DNA of 64,000 nt from Streptomyces sp. Z26 (GTDB lineage Bacteria; Actinomycetota; Actinomycetes; Streptomycetales; Streptomycetaceae). The position numbers and the translations under genes were made by a program. Below the pieces are notes generated by a model. That model searched no databases, was not told the origin of the DNA, and was given only the letters and a program-made list of their open reading frames with translations. This document shows, in pieces, positions 34,397 to 43,197 of this stretch. How positions within the stretch are numbered: position 1 is the stretch's first letter; each line of letters opens with the position of its first letter. The stretch is taken from the NCBI RefSeq assembly GCF_003665095.1, contig NZ_RCHV01000002.1:5894501-5958500 (forward strand), given 5' to 3'.

Positions 34397-34791
34397 CTGC
34401 TCCCCGCGCACGCGGGGATGGACCCGACTCGTACGTGCCGCTGAGCTTGGTGGAGGGCTGCTCCCCGCGCACGCGGGGATGGACCCTTCGGCTTCAGGCG
34501 GTTGTCGGCGACGGTCCCCTGCTCCCCGCGCACGCGGGGATGGACCCGAGCTCTTGCGCGGCGACAACAAGGCAGGCAACTGCTCCCCGCGCACGCGGGG
34601 ATGGACCCGAGCTCTTGCGCGGCGACAACAAGGCAGGCAACTGCTCCCCGCGCACGCGGGGATGGACCCTGGGCTTGAGGGTGGGGGGTGTCGACCTCGA
34701 TCTGCTCCCCGCGCACGCGGGGATGGACCCCTGGCCGCCGCCCTCGTCGAGCGGGGCCACAGCTGCTCCCCGCGCACGCGGGGCTTCAGGT
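34397..34791 (+). CRISPR. Type I-E CRISPR array, 7 repeats and 6 spacers, no adjacent cas genes
   Basis: Repeats of 29 bases start CTGCTCCCCGCGCACGCGGG and end GATGGACCC, at 34397-34425, 34458-34486, 34519-34547, 34580-34608, 34641-34669, 34702-34730 and a degenerate last copy at 34763-34791 whose final 8 bases differ. All six spacers are exactly 32 bases. Spacers 3 (34548-34579) and 4 (34609-34640) are identical. The repeat matches the type I-E pattern common in Streptomyces. No cas gene lies in this window, so the array depends on a remote cas locus or is inactive. Short frames running through it are spurious. Confidence 0.97.
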
Positions 34792-34849
34792 CACGGACGG
34801 GTGGTCGTCGGTTGGGGCGGCCTACGGGGTTGCCCAGGCGTCGAAAGCG

Positions 34850-34881
34850 CTCACCCCCCGACCGTACGGCCGGGGGGTGAG
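34850..34881. terminator. Hairpin between the CRISPR array and the NPP1-like gene
   Basis: CTCACCCCCCG (34850-34860) pairs with CGGGGGGTGAG (34871-34881) around 10 bases. It lies 20 bases beyond the stop of the convergent minus-strand gene and could end transcripts from both sides. Confidence 0.7.
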
Positions 34882-34901
34882 ACGAGGGGTGCTCTACGGG
34901 C

Positions 34902-35741
34902 TCAGGCGTTGGGGTCGAACGGGATGTCCGACGGCTTCGCCTTGGCCAGGTTGTCCGCGAAGTGGCTGTCCCGGATGGCCAGTTGGGCCGCGCCGAAGTC
35001 CGCGCCCATCAGCTTGTCGCGGATGCCCTCGGGGTAGCCGTCCCAGCTGACCAGCGCCGGGCGCTGCCACGCGCCCTTGTGGTTCTCCGGCGGCTCGTCC
35101 GCGCTGGCGAAGCGGAACGCGTGGGTGCTGATGCCGTCCTTGTGGTAGACGACCTTCGGGTGGGTCTCCTCCCACGCGATGTCGCCCGCGGCCTTCGTCT
35201 CGTAGCCCTTGTGCTGGGACACGGAGACGTACTTGGCCTCGCCCCCGTTCACCCACACCACGACGTGTTCCCAGTCGTGCTTGTGCCCGGCGGAGCCGGG
35301 CCCGAGGGCGGCCTGGTCCTTCTCGAAGTAGAGGCCGTACATGTACGCGCACCAGTCGTTGTTGCACTTGGAGCGGGAGTACGAGTTGGTGTTGTCGAGG
35401 TCGCTCTCGTCGTGGCAGTTGCCGTTGACGTCCCCGCCGAGGTTCAGGCCGGGGTTGAGGGTGCCGTCCGCCGAGATGGCGGGGGTGGGGTAGCAGCCGT
35501 CGCCGTCGTAGTCGAACGACGGCTGGAACGTGCCGTCCGGGTCGGTGACGTTGGACGGCAGCGCCGGGGGCGGGTCGGCCCAGGCGGGGGCGGCGGCGAG
35601 GCCGAGGACCGCGGTCCCGGCCAGGGCGGTGCTGAGCAGCAGGCGTCTGCCGGTACGCCGCTTGCGGGAACGGTTCGGCGCGCTGTCCGCCGGCGTCGTG
35701 GCCGACGTGCGCTCGTGGTCGTCCGTGTGGGGGGTGGGCAC
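34902..35741 (-). CDS. Secreted NPP1/NLP-family (necrosis- and ethylene-inducing-like) protein
   Basis: This 279-residue protein starts at GTG 35741 behind AAGGAG. A long basic signal peptide (RRTGRR then hydrophobic, about 30-55) ends at AWA. The NPP1 domain carries the diagnostic heptapeptide as GHKHDWE (152-158; usual form GHRHDWE), with Cys residues in the region and YFEKDQAALGP before it. NLPs are secreted proteins, some of which bind plant sphingolipids and lyse dicot membranes. The conserved D, H and E residues of the cation site are kept, so activity is possible, but many bacterial members are non-toxic. Confidence 0.9.
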   Translation of the reverse strand: MPTPHTDDHERTSATTPADSAPNRSRKRRTGRRLLLSTALAGTAVLGLAAAPAWADPPPALPSNVTDPDGTFQPSFDYDGDGCYPTPAISADGTLNPGLNLGGDVNGNCHDESDLDNTNSYSRSKCNNDWCAYMYGLYFEKDQAALGPGSAGHKHDWEHVVVWVNGGEAKYVSVSQHKGYETKAAGDIAWEETHPKVVYHKDGISTHAFRFASADEPPENHKGAWQRPALVSWDGYPEGIRDKLMGADFGAAQLAIRDSHFADNLAKAKPSDIPFDPNA

Positions 35742-36065
35742 TGCGATCTCCTTCGTGGCCGGGGGTTGGGCCCGCCGGCCGGGGCGGCTCGCACAGGGGA
35801 GGGCCCGTCGCCGTCGACGGGCCGTTGTGGTGCCGGGGGAGTCGGAGAACTCCCGGACGGCTGCCTGAGGTTACACACGGCCGCTCCGCGCGGTCGAGAT
35901 GCGGGTGCGCGCACCCCGCCCCCGTACGGTCGTCCCGCCCGCCCGCCGCCCCCTCCGCCCGGCGGACACGCGGCCGTTCCTCGGGGGAGACCCTTGCCCC
36001 TTCGGGTGTCGCGGCAGTAGAACGGCTGCTCGGGGCGTACGGAACCGGAGTACGGAGGGACGCGG
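35742..36065. other. Divergent promoter region (NPP1-like / PIG-L)
   Basis: This 324-base gap lies between divergent secreted-protein genes. A GGAGGG ribosome site for the PIG-L gene lies at about 36055-36060. No other structure was identified. Confidence 0.5.
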
Positions 36066-37976
36066 GTGTCGGACTCGACGCGGGACCAGGGCAGGGGACA
36101 GGACGGCGGCGCGGCGCGCGCCGCAGCGGACGCCGTGGACGCGGTGGGCGCGACGGGCGCGCCGCCGAGCCGCCGCGCGGTGTCGGCGGCGCTCGTGTCC
36201 GGCCTGGTCGGTGCGGCGCTGGCGGCTGCCACGCCCTCGGCGTGGGCCGACGGCTGGGAGGCGCCGCGCCCGCGTCGCGGCCCGCGCGGTGCGCGCGGAC
36301 CGGCGCACAACGACGCGCTGTTCGTGGGCGCTCATCCGGACGACGAGCACGGGAACTTCTCGACCTTCGGGCAGTGGCACGAGCGGTACGGGGTGAGCAC
36401 CGGTGTCCTCACCGTGACCCGTGGCGAGGGCGGCGGCAACGCGGTCGGCCTGGAGGAGGGCGCCGAACTGGGCCTGATCCGGGAGGACGAGGAGCGGGCG
36501 GCCACCGCCCCCGCGGGCATCGACCACGTCTTCTACCTGGACAAGCCCGACTTCTGGTACACGCTGTCCGCGCCCCTGACCGCCGGGCTCTGGGACGAAC
36601 GGGACACGCTGGAGCGGACCGTACGGCTGATCCGCGCCACCACGCCGTACACGGTGGTCACGATGGACCCGCGCCCGTTCAACCAGCACGGCGGCCACCA
36701 GCTGTCGGCGCGGCTGGCGATCGAGGCGTTCTTGCTGGCGGGCGACCCCGGCGCGTTCCCGCACCAGATCACCCGCGAGGGGTACCGGCCGTGGCGGCCG
36801 CGTCTGCTGCTCGCCCAGAACCACGCCTTCGCGGACCTGCTCGGCCCGGACGCGCCGCGCCGCCGCCGTACGGACCCGGACAGCGGGCTGCCCGTCTTCG
36901 GCGTGTGGTCGGGGGTGAAGTCACGTGAGCACGGCACGAGTTGGGCGCAGGTGGAGCGGAACGCCGCCCGGGAGTACCGCAGTCAGGGCTTCGGCGCGCT
37001 GCCGCCGGAGGTGCCGACGGACCCGGAGCAGCTCGGCTCGGACTGGTTCACGGTGCTGGCCGCCGACGGTCGCCCGGTACGGGCCCGGGTGCGGACGCAG
37101 CCCGAACTGCGGCCGTTGTACCGGGAGTTCCGCGACTGGGCCGCGCGCACCGGCATGCCCTGGCTGGCGAACGGCGCGCAGCCCGACTACCCGGAGGCGC
37201 CCACGACCACCGTCCCGGAGGTCGCCGAGGCGCCGGTGCTGGACGGGGTGGAGCGGGACGGCGAGTACCCGGGGCCCGAACTGCCCCTGCGCCACTGGGA
37301 GGGCGACGAGGCGGAGCCGGACGACGTGTCCGCCACGGCGAAGCTGGCCCGGCACGGCGAGGACCTGTACGTGCTGGTGCGCGTCACCGACGAGCGCCGG
37401 GGCGCGGCCCTCGGCGGCGGCGACCTGAAACGCCACTGGCGCACGGACGCCGTGGAGATCGCCCTCGACCCGCGCGGCACGGCCGACGACACCTCGGTCA
37501 CGTTCAAGACCGGCATCTTCCCGTTCACGGCGGACGGCGGCCCGGCGGCCGAGCGCGACGGCGACAACCGGCAGGGCCCGGCGGAGGACACCGCGCCCGG
37601 CATGCGCGTCGCGGCGGTCGTCACCGAGCCGTACACGGGCTACGTCGTCGAGGCGCGCATCCCGCTGGGCGAACTCCCGGCGGCGGCCGACCCGGAGGCG
37701 TTCGCGCTCAACGTCCTCGTCTACGACTCCGACACCGACGACAAGACCGGCCAGACCCGGCTGGCGTGGTCGCCGTTCGGCAGCGCGCAGGCCGACCCGT
37801 ACGTCTGGGGCACCGCCCGGCTCGACGGCTACACCCCGCCGCCCGACCGGCCCACCACCCCGGCCGAGCCGGAGATCCCGCACGAGGCGGCACGCAGCGC
37901 CGACTCGCCCGCGTCGGTGGCCCAGTCGCGGCGTACGGGCGTGCCGTTGGCGGTCGGGCCGCGCGAACGGCCGTAG
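36066..37976 (+). CDS. Secreted PIG-L (LmbE-like) deacetylase with C-terminal CBM9-like sugar-binding domain
   Basis: This 636-residue protein starts at GTG 36066. A probable twin-arginine signal (PSRRAVSAALVSGLVG, about 34-49) ends at SAWA near residue 61. The PIG-L domain has the zinc motif AHPDDE (89-94), TRGEGGGNAVG near 118 and FNQHGGHQ, spanning about 82-360. A CBM9/DOMON-like domain follows (about 375-595: APVLDGVERDGEYPGPEL, RTDAVEIALDPRG, YVVEARIPLGEL). It probably deacetylates N-acetyl-sugar polymers or conjugates outside the cell while the CBM holds carbohydrate. It is transcribed alone. Confidence 0.9.
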   Translation: MSDSTRDQGRGQDGGAARAAADAVDAVGATGAPPSRRAVSAALVSGLVGAALAAATPSAWADGWEAPRPRRGPRGARGPAHNDALFVGAHPDDEHGNFSTFGQWHERYGVSTGVLTVTRGEGGGNAVGLEEGAELGLIREDEERAATAPAGIDHVFYLDKPDFWYTLSAPLTAGLWDERDTLERTVRLIRATTPYTVVTMDPRPFNQHGGHQLSARLAIEAFLLAGDPGAFPHQITREGYRPWRPRLLLAQNHAFADLLGPDAPRRRRTDPDSGLPVFGVWSGVKSREHGTSWAQVERNAAREYRSQGFGALPPEVPTDPEQLGSDWFTVLAADGRPVRARVRTQPELRPLYREFRDWAARTGMPWLANGAQPDYPEAPTTTVPEVAEAPVLDGVERDGEYPGPELPLRHWEGDEAEPDDVSATAKLARHGEDLYVLVRVTDERRGAALGGGDLKRHWRTDAVEIALDPRGTADDTSVTFKTGIFPFTADGGPAAERDGDNRQGPAEDTAPGMRVAAVVTEPYTGYVVEARIPLGELPAAADPEAFALNVLVYDSDTDDKTGQTRLAWSPFGSAQADPYVWGTARLDGYTPPPDRPTTPAEPEIPHEAARSADSPASVAQSRRTGVPLAVGPRERP

Positions 37977-38008
37977 CGCCGGGGGCGGTTGGCACCCGCG
38001 CGCCGGGG

Positions 38009-39316
38009 CTACGCCCAGCCCGGCGCGACCAGCACCAGCCACACGGCCGCCGGTACGACGGCGACCACGACACCGCCGTAGACCATCAACTCCCGGAAGA
38101 AACGGTCCCGGTCGACGTCCGTGGCGGCGGCGAGGACGAGTGCGCCGTTCGTCGAGAACGGGCTCACGTCGACCACCGTCGCGGACACCGCCAGCGCCGT
38201 CACCATGCCGACGGCGCCGATCTCGCCCTGCGCGAGGAACGGCACCGCCAGCGGGATCAGCGCGCCCATGATGCCGACGGAGGAGGCGAACGCGGAGATC
38301 AGCGCGCCGATGTAGCAGAGGACGACGGCGGCGAGCAGGGGCGCCCCGATGTCCCCGACGCGTTTGCCCGCCCACGTGATGGTGCCCATCTCCTCCAGCA
38401 CGCCCACGTACGTGAGCACGCCGCAGATCAGCAGCACGGTCGGCCAGGCGATGGCGCCGACCGCCTGCCTGCTGTCGTCCGGCCAGCAGGCGCTGAGCAG
38501 CACGGCCAGGGTCATCGCGCACAGGCCCACGTCGAGGTCGAGGACGAGTACGGCGGCGACGAGCGCGACGAGGGCGGCGAGCGTCGCCGTACGGGCCGGG
38601 GTGAGGCGCCCGCTGTCCCCGTCGCTGTCACCGTCCTCGGCGTCGTCGTCCCCGCCGTCCTTCTCCGTGGCGGTCGTGCCGGTCGTGCCGGTTGTCGCGG
38701 CGGCGTCCCGGCCCCGCAGTCGGAGCCCGCCGAGGACGACGAAGAGGACGGCGGCGATGAGGAGGTTGACCAGGAGGGAGGCGAGGAAGAGGAAGACCTC
38801 GTTCCCGGCGAGGTCCTCGCGTTCCACGATGCCGTTGACGATCGAACCGTAGATGCTGATGGGCGAGAACCCGCCGCCCTGCGCGCCGTGCACGACCATG
38901 CCGCCCATCAGCAGCGGGCTGATGCCGTGCCGGGCCGCGAAGCTCAGCGCGATCGGCGCGACGATCGCCACGGCCGCCGGGCTCACCGCGCCGATGGCCG
39001 TGAGCGCGCAGGTCAGCGCGAACATCACCCAGGGGATGAGCACCACCCGGCCGCGTACGAGCCGGATCGAGGCGTGCACCAGCCAGTCGGTGGTGCCGTT
39101 GGCGCGGGCGAGGGCGAAGAGGTACGTCACGCCGACCAGCACCACGAACAGGTCGCCGGGGAAGCCCGCGAAGATGCCGTCCGCGTCGAGGTCCGCGACG
39201 AGTTCACCGACGGCGAAGGCGGCGGCGAACGCCAGGGCGCCCATGTTGATGGAGCGGGTGGTGGCGACGAGGAAGACCACCGCGAGGACGAGGATCGAGA
39301 CCAGTTCTGCGGACAC
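38009..39316 (-). CDS. MatC-type (SLC13-like) dicarboxylate/malonate carrier
   Basis: This 435-residue protein starts at GTG 39316. The MatC N-terminal signature appears in the first 80 residues (SINMGALAFAAAFAVGELVA, FPGDLFVVLVGVTYLFALA), followed by about eleven membrane segments and an acidic cytoplasmic loop (Asp/Gly rich, about 225-245). PWVMFALTCALTAIGAVSPA matches the ion-transporter superfamily re-entrant region. It is likely to import a dicarboxylate such as malonate. The divergent FadR-type regulator (39622) is the probable controller. Confidence 0.87.
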   Translation of the reverse strand: MSAELVSILVLAVVFLVATTRSINMGALAFAAAFAVGELVADLDADGIFAGFPGDLFVVLVGVTYLFALARANGTTDWLVHASIRLVRGRVVLIPWVMFALTCALTAIGAVSPAAVAIVAPIALSFAARHGISPLLMGGMVVHGAQGGGFSPISIYGSIVNGIVEREDLAGNEVFLFLASLLVNLLIAAVLFVVLGGLRLRGRDAAATTGTTGTTATEKDGGDDDAEDGDSDGDSGRLTPARTATLAALVALVAAVLVLDLDVGLCAMTLAVLLSACWPDDSRQAVGAIAWPTVLLICGVLTYVGVLEEMGTITWAGKRVGDIGAPLLAAVVLCYIGALISAFASSVGIMGALIPLAVPFLAQGEIGAVGMVTALAVSATVVDVSPFSTNGALVLAAATDVDRDRFFRELMVYGGVVVAVVPAAVWLVLVAPGWA

Positions 39317-39389
39317 GGGCGGGCTCCCGTCCCTGGGACCGTGCGGGCGCGGTCGGTTGGGCGGCGGCAGCCGGGCGGCCACCGCCGGA

Positions 39390-39495
39390 TGGCCGAGTGG
39401 CTGGGCCACCGGTGCGGTCCGGCGCCCAACAGACTCCGGCGTGCGCCCGTGGGCGTCAAGGGAACGGACGTGAACTGGCTCAGCCACTCGGCCGG
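39390..39495. promoter_or_regulatory. Inverted operator pair between matC-like and fadR-like genes
   Basis: GGCCGAGTGGCTGGGCCA (39391-39408) and the inverted copy TGGCTCAGCCACTCGGCC (39476-39493) match at 17 of 18 positions, with 13 bases perfect. Each copy also has internal TGGCC/GGCCA-like symmetry. The arms are 67 bases apart in a 305-base divergent gap. They are good candidates for binding sites of the GntR/FadR-type regulator encoded next door, possibly with looping. Confidence 0.6.
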
Positions 39496-39621
39496 TCCGA
39501 TTGCTAGCCTTCGCACCCCGGGACCGCCCCCGGCGGCCGTACGGGCCCGCGCGGGGCGGCGGGTACGGGTACGGGGGAGGGGCGCGCGGCCCCGACGGGC
39601 CGCAGGGGGCAGGGGGCGGGG

Positions 39622-40377
39622 ATGGGTGACGCGCTGCGACCGGTGGGCGGACGTACGCGGCTGCACGAGCGGGTGCTCGACCGGCTGCGCGCGTACGCCG
39701 TGGAGAACGGGCTGCGCGCGGGCGACCGGCTGCCCGCCGAACGCGAACTCGCCGCCCGGCTCGGTGTGTCCAGGGCGTCGGTCAAGCAGGCCGTCGTGGT
39801 CCTGGAGGTGCGGGGACTGGTCGAGGTGCGGCACGGCGGCGGCACGTACCTGCGCGGCGACAGCCTGGACGCCGAGCCCGTCGAACGGTTCGTGGAACGC
39901 CGCCGCCGACTCCCCGACGTACTCGACGCGCGTGAGGCCCTGGAGACCAAGCTCGCGGAACTCGCCGCCGCCCGCCGTACGGAGGACGACCTCGCCGCCC
40001 TCCGCGCCGCGTTGGACCACATGGAACGGGAGATCGCCGGTGGCGGCCACGGGGAGGAGGGCGACCGGCGCTTCCACGAGGCGGTGACGGCGGCGGCGGG
40101 CAGCGCGCTGCTCGCGGAGTTCATGCGGTCCCTCGCGGACCAGATCGCGGAGAGCCGTCACGAGTCGCTGCGGCAGCCGGGCCGTACGGGTCGCTCCCTC
40201 GCCCAGCACCGCGCGATCCTGGACGCGATCGAGGCCGGGCGGCCACGGGCCGCGTCGGCGGCGATGCGCCGCCACGTCCGCACGGTGGCGAAGGTCCGCC
40301 TCCTGGACCGGCCACCGGACCCGGACCCCGGGCGAGACCCCGGGCGAGACCCCGAGCCGGACCCCGAGCGGGACTGA
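39622..40377 (+). CDS. GntR-family (FadR subfamily) transcriptional regulator
   Basis: This 251-residue protein starts at ATG 39622. The GntR winged helix-turn-helix has the diagnostic GLRAGDRLPAERELAARLGV (about 30-49), then SRASVKQAVVVLEVRGLVEV. The FCD domain (about 90-225) has RRFHEAVTAAAGSALLAEFM and LAQHRAILDAIEAGRPRAAS, with Asp/His metal-type residues. The C-terminus ends in a charged DPGRDPGRDPEPDPERD tail. It is divergent from a MatC-type carrier and probably responds to an organic acid. Confidence 0.92.
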   Translation: MGDALRPVGGRTRLHERVLDRLRAYAVENGLRAGDRLPAERELAARLGVSRASVKQAVVVLEVRGLVEVRHGGGTYLRGDSLDAEPVERFVERRRRLPDVLDAREALETKLAELAAARRTEDDLAALRAALDHMEREIAGGGHGEEGDRRFHEAVTAAAGSALLAEFMRSLADQIAESRHESLRQPGRTGRSLAQHRAILDAIEAGRPRAASAAMRRHVRTVAKVRLLDRPPDPDPGRDPGRDPEPDPERD

Positions 40378-40803
40378 GCCGCGAGGGGGGCGCGTACGGG
40401 GCCGGGGCGGGGCCGTCCACCGTTCCGGAGCGCCCGTTCCGGAGCGCGCCGCCCGCGTCGCGCGCCCCCTCCGCCGAGGGCGTGGGACGGCCCCGTGCCG
40501 CCGGTGTGCGTACGACCGGTGCACGACCCGGAGGTGGTCTGGAGGTTGTGCAACGAGTCTGTGTGCAGCAGGACTTGTGTGAAACGATGCGGTCAGTGAT
40601 CGAACGTCAGCAGCTTGCGATCGCGATACGGTTCACCCTGCTCCGTCAGCGGGGCGCGTCGTCCGCCGGGGGCCGCGGACGCGCCCTCCCCTCTGCGTGC
40701 CGCGCGTACGCCGGAGCACCGTTCCGCGCGTGGCCGAGTGCGCGCGCGTACGGCCGCGCCTTCGCTCACCGCCCGCTCACCCCACCGTCATTGAGGAACG
40801 CCG
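40378..40803. promoter_or_regulatory. Promoter region of the conservon
   Basis: This 426-base gap contains a notably AT-richer patch (about 40545-40660: GGTTGTGCAACGAGTC, GTGTGAAACGATGCGG) in an otherwise very GC-rich context. That is the likely promoter area for cvnA. No exact hexamer pair is claimed. A GAGGAA ribosome site lies just before ATG 40804. Confidence 0.5.
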
Positions 40804-42399
40804 ATGCCCCCCGCCGGTACGTCCCCCGAGGTCCGGGTGCCCTCCACCGCGCCCACCTGGCTCGTCCCCCCGGCGTTGCTGGGCGCCGCCGCGACCGCGG
40901 CGCTCGTGCTCACGCCCGACGACGCCGCCGAGGCCGCCGCGTGGACCGGCGCGGGCGTCGGCGTGCTGACCGTCGGGTTCCTCGCGCGGCTGGCCGCGCG
41001 CCGCAGGGCCGAGACCCACGCGCTGCGCGCCCACCACGCCGAGCGGGAAGCGGAGTTGCGGCGGCGGCTGCGCGTGCAGGAGGCCGAGACCGTACGGCTC
41101 GCCGCCGAACTGCCCGTCGCCGTCACCCGGCTCCAGGAGGGCGCCCTCGTCGACGAGGCGCTCGCCGGACTCGCGACCGGTTCGGGTCTGACACCCGAAC
41201 TGGAGGAGGCCCACCAGGTCGTGCTGCGCTCGGTGATCGAGGCGGTCGAGGCCGAGGAGGGGCTGCGCGACTCCGCGCAACGGGCCTTCGTGAACATCGC
41301 CCGCCGCGTGCAGGCCATCGTCCACCAGCAGTCCCAGGACCTGCGGGAGATGGAGGACAAGCACGGCGACGACCCGGACGTCTTCGGCGACCTCCTGCAC
41401 CTCGACCACGGCACCGCGCTGATCGGCCGCCTCGCGGACAGCATCGCCGTCCTCGGCAGCGCCCGCCCGGGACGCCAGTGGCAGCAGGACGTACCGCTGT
41501 TCAACGTCCTGCGCGGCTCCATGTCCCGCATCCTCGACTACCGCCGGGTCGACCTGCACTCCGTCGCGGACGTCGCCGTCGTCGGCCCGGCCGTCGAGCC
41601 GCTCATCCACGCCGTCGCGGAACTCCTCGACAACGCCACCCGCTACTCGCCGCCGCAGACCCGCGTCCATCTCACCGCCGTCGAGGTGCAGTCGGGCGTC
41701 GCCGTCGAGGTCGAGGACGCCGGGATCGGCCTCACCGACGAGGCCCGCGGCCGCGCCGAACGCGCCCTCGCGCACGCCTCCGCCGGGCTCGACCTCGACG
41801 ACCTCGGCGAGACGCCGCGCCTCGGCCTCGCCGTCGTCGGTCGGCTCGCGCAGGCGAACGGCTTCACGGTGTCGCTGCGCCCCTCCGCGTACGGCGGCAT
41901 CCGCGCGGTGCTGACCGTCCCGCAGCGGCTGGTCACCGTCACCAGCGCGCCCGGCGGGCAGATCGCCAGGGCCGCCAGCCTCCCCCCGATCCGGCAGCGC
42001 CCGTGGCCCACGAGCAGCGACCCGGCCCCCGGGGCCGCGCCCGGCACCCGTACCGGCGCGGCACCCGTACCAGCCGCCGACCCGGACCTCCCCGCGCGCG
42101 CCCCGAAGCGGCCCACCGGGCCGCGCCCGTCGCCCGCGGAGGAGCCGTCGGCCGCCGACCTGCCGCGCGCCGCCAACGGGCTGCCGCAGCGCCGCCGCCA
42201 CCCCAACGCGCAGCCGCCGCGCGGCATGCGGCCCGCGGCGCCGCCGCCCCCGTCGCCCGCGGCGTCGGACGGGCCCGCCGAACCACGAGTGGAGCCGGGG
42301 ATCTGGCTCGCCGCTTTCCACAACGGCGTCTCGGGTGAGCCCGCTGCCGCCGATCCCAGTCGTCGTGGCGATGACGAGCCGTCGAGTGAAGGTGAGTAG
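40804..42399 (+). CDS. cvnA: Conservon sensor-kinase-like protein (CvnA)
   Basis: This 531-residue protein has two N-terminal membrane segments (about 15-33 and 40-60) and a coiled-coil-like Arg/Glu-rich stretch (LRAHHAEREAELRRRLRVQE). A histidine-kinase-type ATPase domain follows (VEPLIHAVAELLDNATRYSP near 260, VEDAGIGLTDEARGR, LGLAVVGRLAQANGFTVSL), then a long Pro-rich disordered C-terminus. CvnA proteins lack a standard phospho-acceptor His module and are thought to act as membrane receptors of a G-protein-like complex with CvnB-D, analogous to eukaryotic GPCR systems. It is first of the cvnABCD-P450 operon. Confidence 0.93.
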   Translation: MPPAGTSPEVRVPSTAPTWLVPPALLGAAATAALVLTPDDAAEAAAWTGAGVGVLTVGFLARLAARRRAETHALRAHHAEREAELRRRLRVQEAETVRLAAELPVAVTRLQEGALVDEALAGLATGSGLTPELEEAHQVVLRSVIEAVEAEEGLRDSAQRAFVNIARRVQAIVHQQSQDLREMEDKHGDDPDVFGDLLHLDHGTALIGRLADSIAVLGSARPGRQWQQDVPLFNVLRGSMSRILDYRRVDLHSVADVAVVGPAVEPLIHAVAELLDNATRYSPPQTRVHLTAVEVQSGVAVEVEDAGIGLTDEARGRAERALAHASAGLDLDDLGETPRLGLAVVGRLAQANGFTVSLRPSAYGGIRAVLTVPQRLVTVTSAPGGQIARAASLPPIRQRPWPTSSDPAPGAAPGTRTGAAPVPAADPDLPARAPKRPTGPRPSPAEEPSAADLPRAANGLPQRRRHPNAQPPRGMRPAAPPPPSPAASDGPAEPRVEPGIWLAAFHNGVSGEPAAADPSRRGDDEPSSEGE

Positions 42400-42403
42400 G
42401 GAC

Positions 42404-42820
42404 GTGTCCCAGCAACGACTCAACATGGACTGGATCCTCAAGGACCTGGCGGTCAGCGTCCCCCAGACGCGGCACGTGGTGGTGCTGTCGGCGGACGGCC
42501 TGTGCATGGCCCAGTACAGTCCCGACGGCAGCGACGACGGCGCCACCGACCGGCTCGCCGCGGCCTGCGCGGGGCTCCAGAGCCTGTCGGCCGCCATCGC
42601 CGGGGAGTTCCCGGACGGCGACGGGCAGATGCGGCTCGTCGTCATCGAGGTCACGGGCGGCTTCTTCTACCTGATGGCCGCCGGTTCCGGCGCCTATCTG
42701 GCGGTGCTCGCCGACAGCGGCGTGGACGCGGGGCTGATGGGGCAGTGCATGCGCGATCTGGTGGCGCGCATCGGTGAGCACCTCAGCACACCACCGCGTT
42801 CCGCCGAGCAGGACACGTGA
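42404..42820 (+). CDS. cvnB: Roadblock/LC7-domain protein (CvnB)
   Basis: This 138-residue protein starts at GTG 42404, 4 bases after the cvnA stop; an in-frame GTG 18 bases earlier is an alternative. The Roadblock/LC7 fold is clear: MDWILKDLAVSVPQTRHVVV, LSADGLCMAQY and FFYLMAAGSGAYLAVLAD. In conservons this protein binds the GTPase CvnD and probably acts as a regulator of its nucleotide state. It overlaps cvnC by 4 bases. Confidence 0.93.
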   Translation: MSQQRLNMDWILKDLAVSVPQTRHVVVLSADGLCMAQYSPDGSDDGATDRLAAACAGLQSLSAAIAGEFPDGDGQMRLVVIEVTGGFFYLMAAGSGAYLAVLADSGVDAGLMGQCMRDLVARIGEHLSTPPRSAEQDT

Positions 42821-43197
42821 GCGGACCCGACAACGTACGGCACCCCGGCTGGGCCGACGGCGTCGAGGGAGGCCCCGAGCGGCTGTACGTGGTCACCGCG
42901 GGCCGCAGCAGCTCGTCCGCCCCGGTGGTGCTGGACCTGGTCACGCTGATCGTCTCCCGTGGCCGCCCCGAACGCGCCACGCAGCCCGAGCACACCGCGA
43001 TCCTCCGGATGTGCGCCAGCCCGCTGTCCGTGGCGGAGATCTCGGCGTACATGGGTCTCCCCGCCAGTACCGTCACCGTCCTGCTGGCGGACCTGGTGCA
43101 CGGCGGGCACGTGGAGGCGCGGGCGCCCGTCCCGGTGGCCCAGCTACCCGATGTGGAACTTCTGGAAGCGGTGATGCATGGACTTCGCAAACTCTGA
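42817..43197 (+). CDS. cvnC: DUF742 protein (CvnC)
   Basis: This 126-residue protein, GTG 42817, matches DUF742: RLYVVTAGRSSSSAPVVLDL, then HTAILRMCASPLSVAEISAY, with a winged-helix-like pattern LPASTVTVLLADLVHGGHVE. It always sits between the Roadblock protein and the GTPase in conservons and joins their membrane complex. Its end overlaps the GTPase gene by 20 bases. Confidence 0.93.
   Translation: MSGPDNVRHPGWADGVEGGPERLYVVTAGRSSSSAPVVLDLVTLIVSRGRPERATQPEHTAILRMCASPLSVAEISAYMGLPASTVTVLLADLVHGGHVEARAPVPVAQLPDVELLEAVMHGLRKL

Noticed and set aside
34350..35050. Several overlapping frames across the CRISPR array on both strands
   Set aside because: They translate the 29-base repeat in different frames (recurring SPRTRGW or IPACAGS patterns) and have no independent support.
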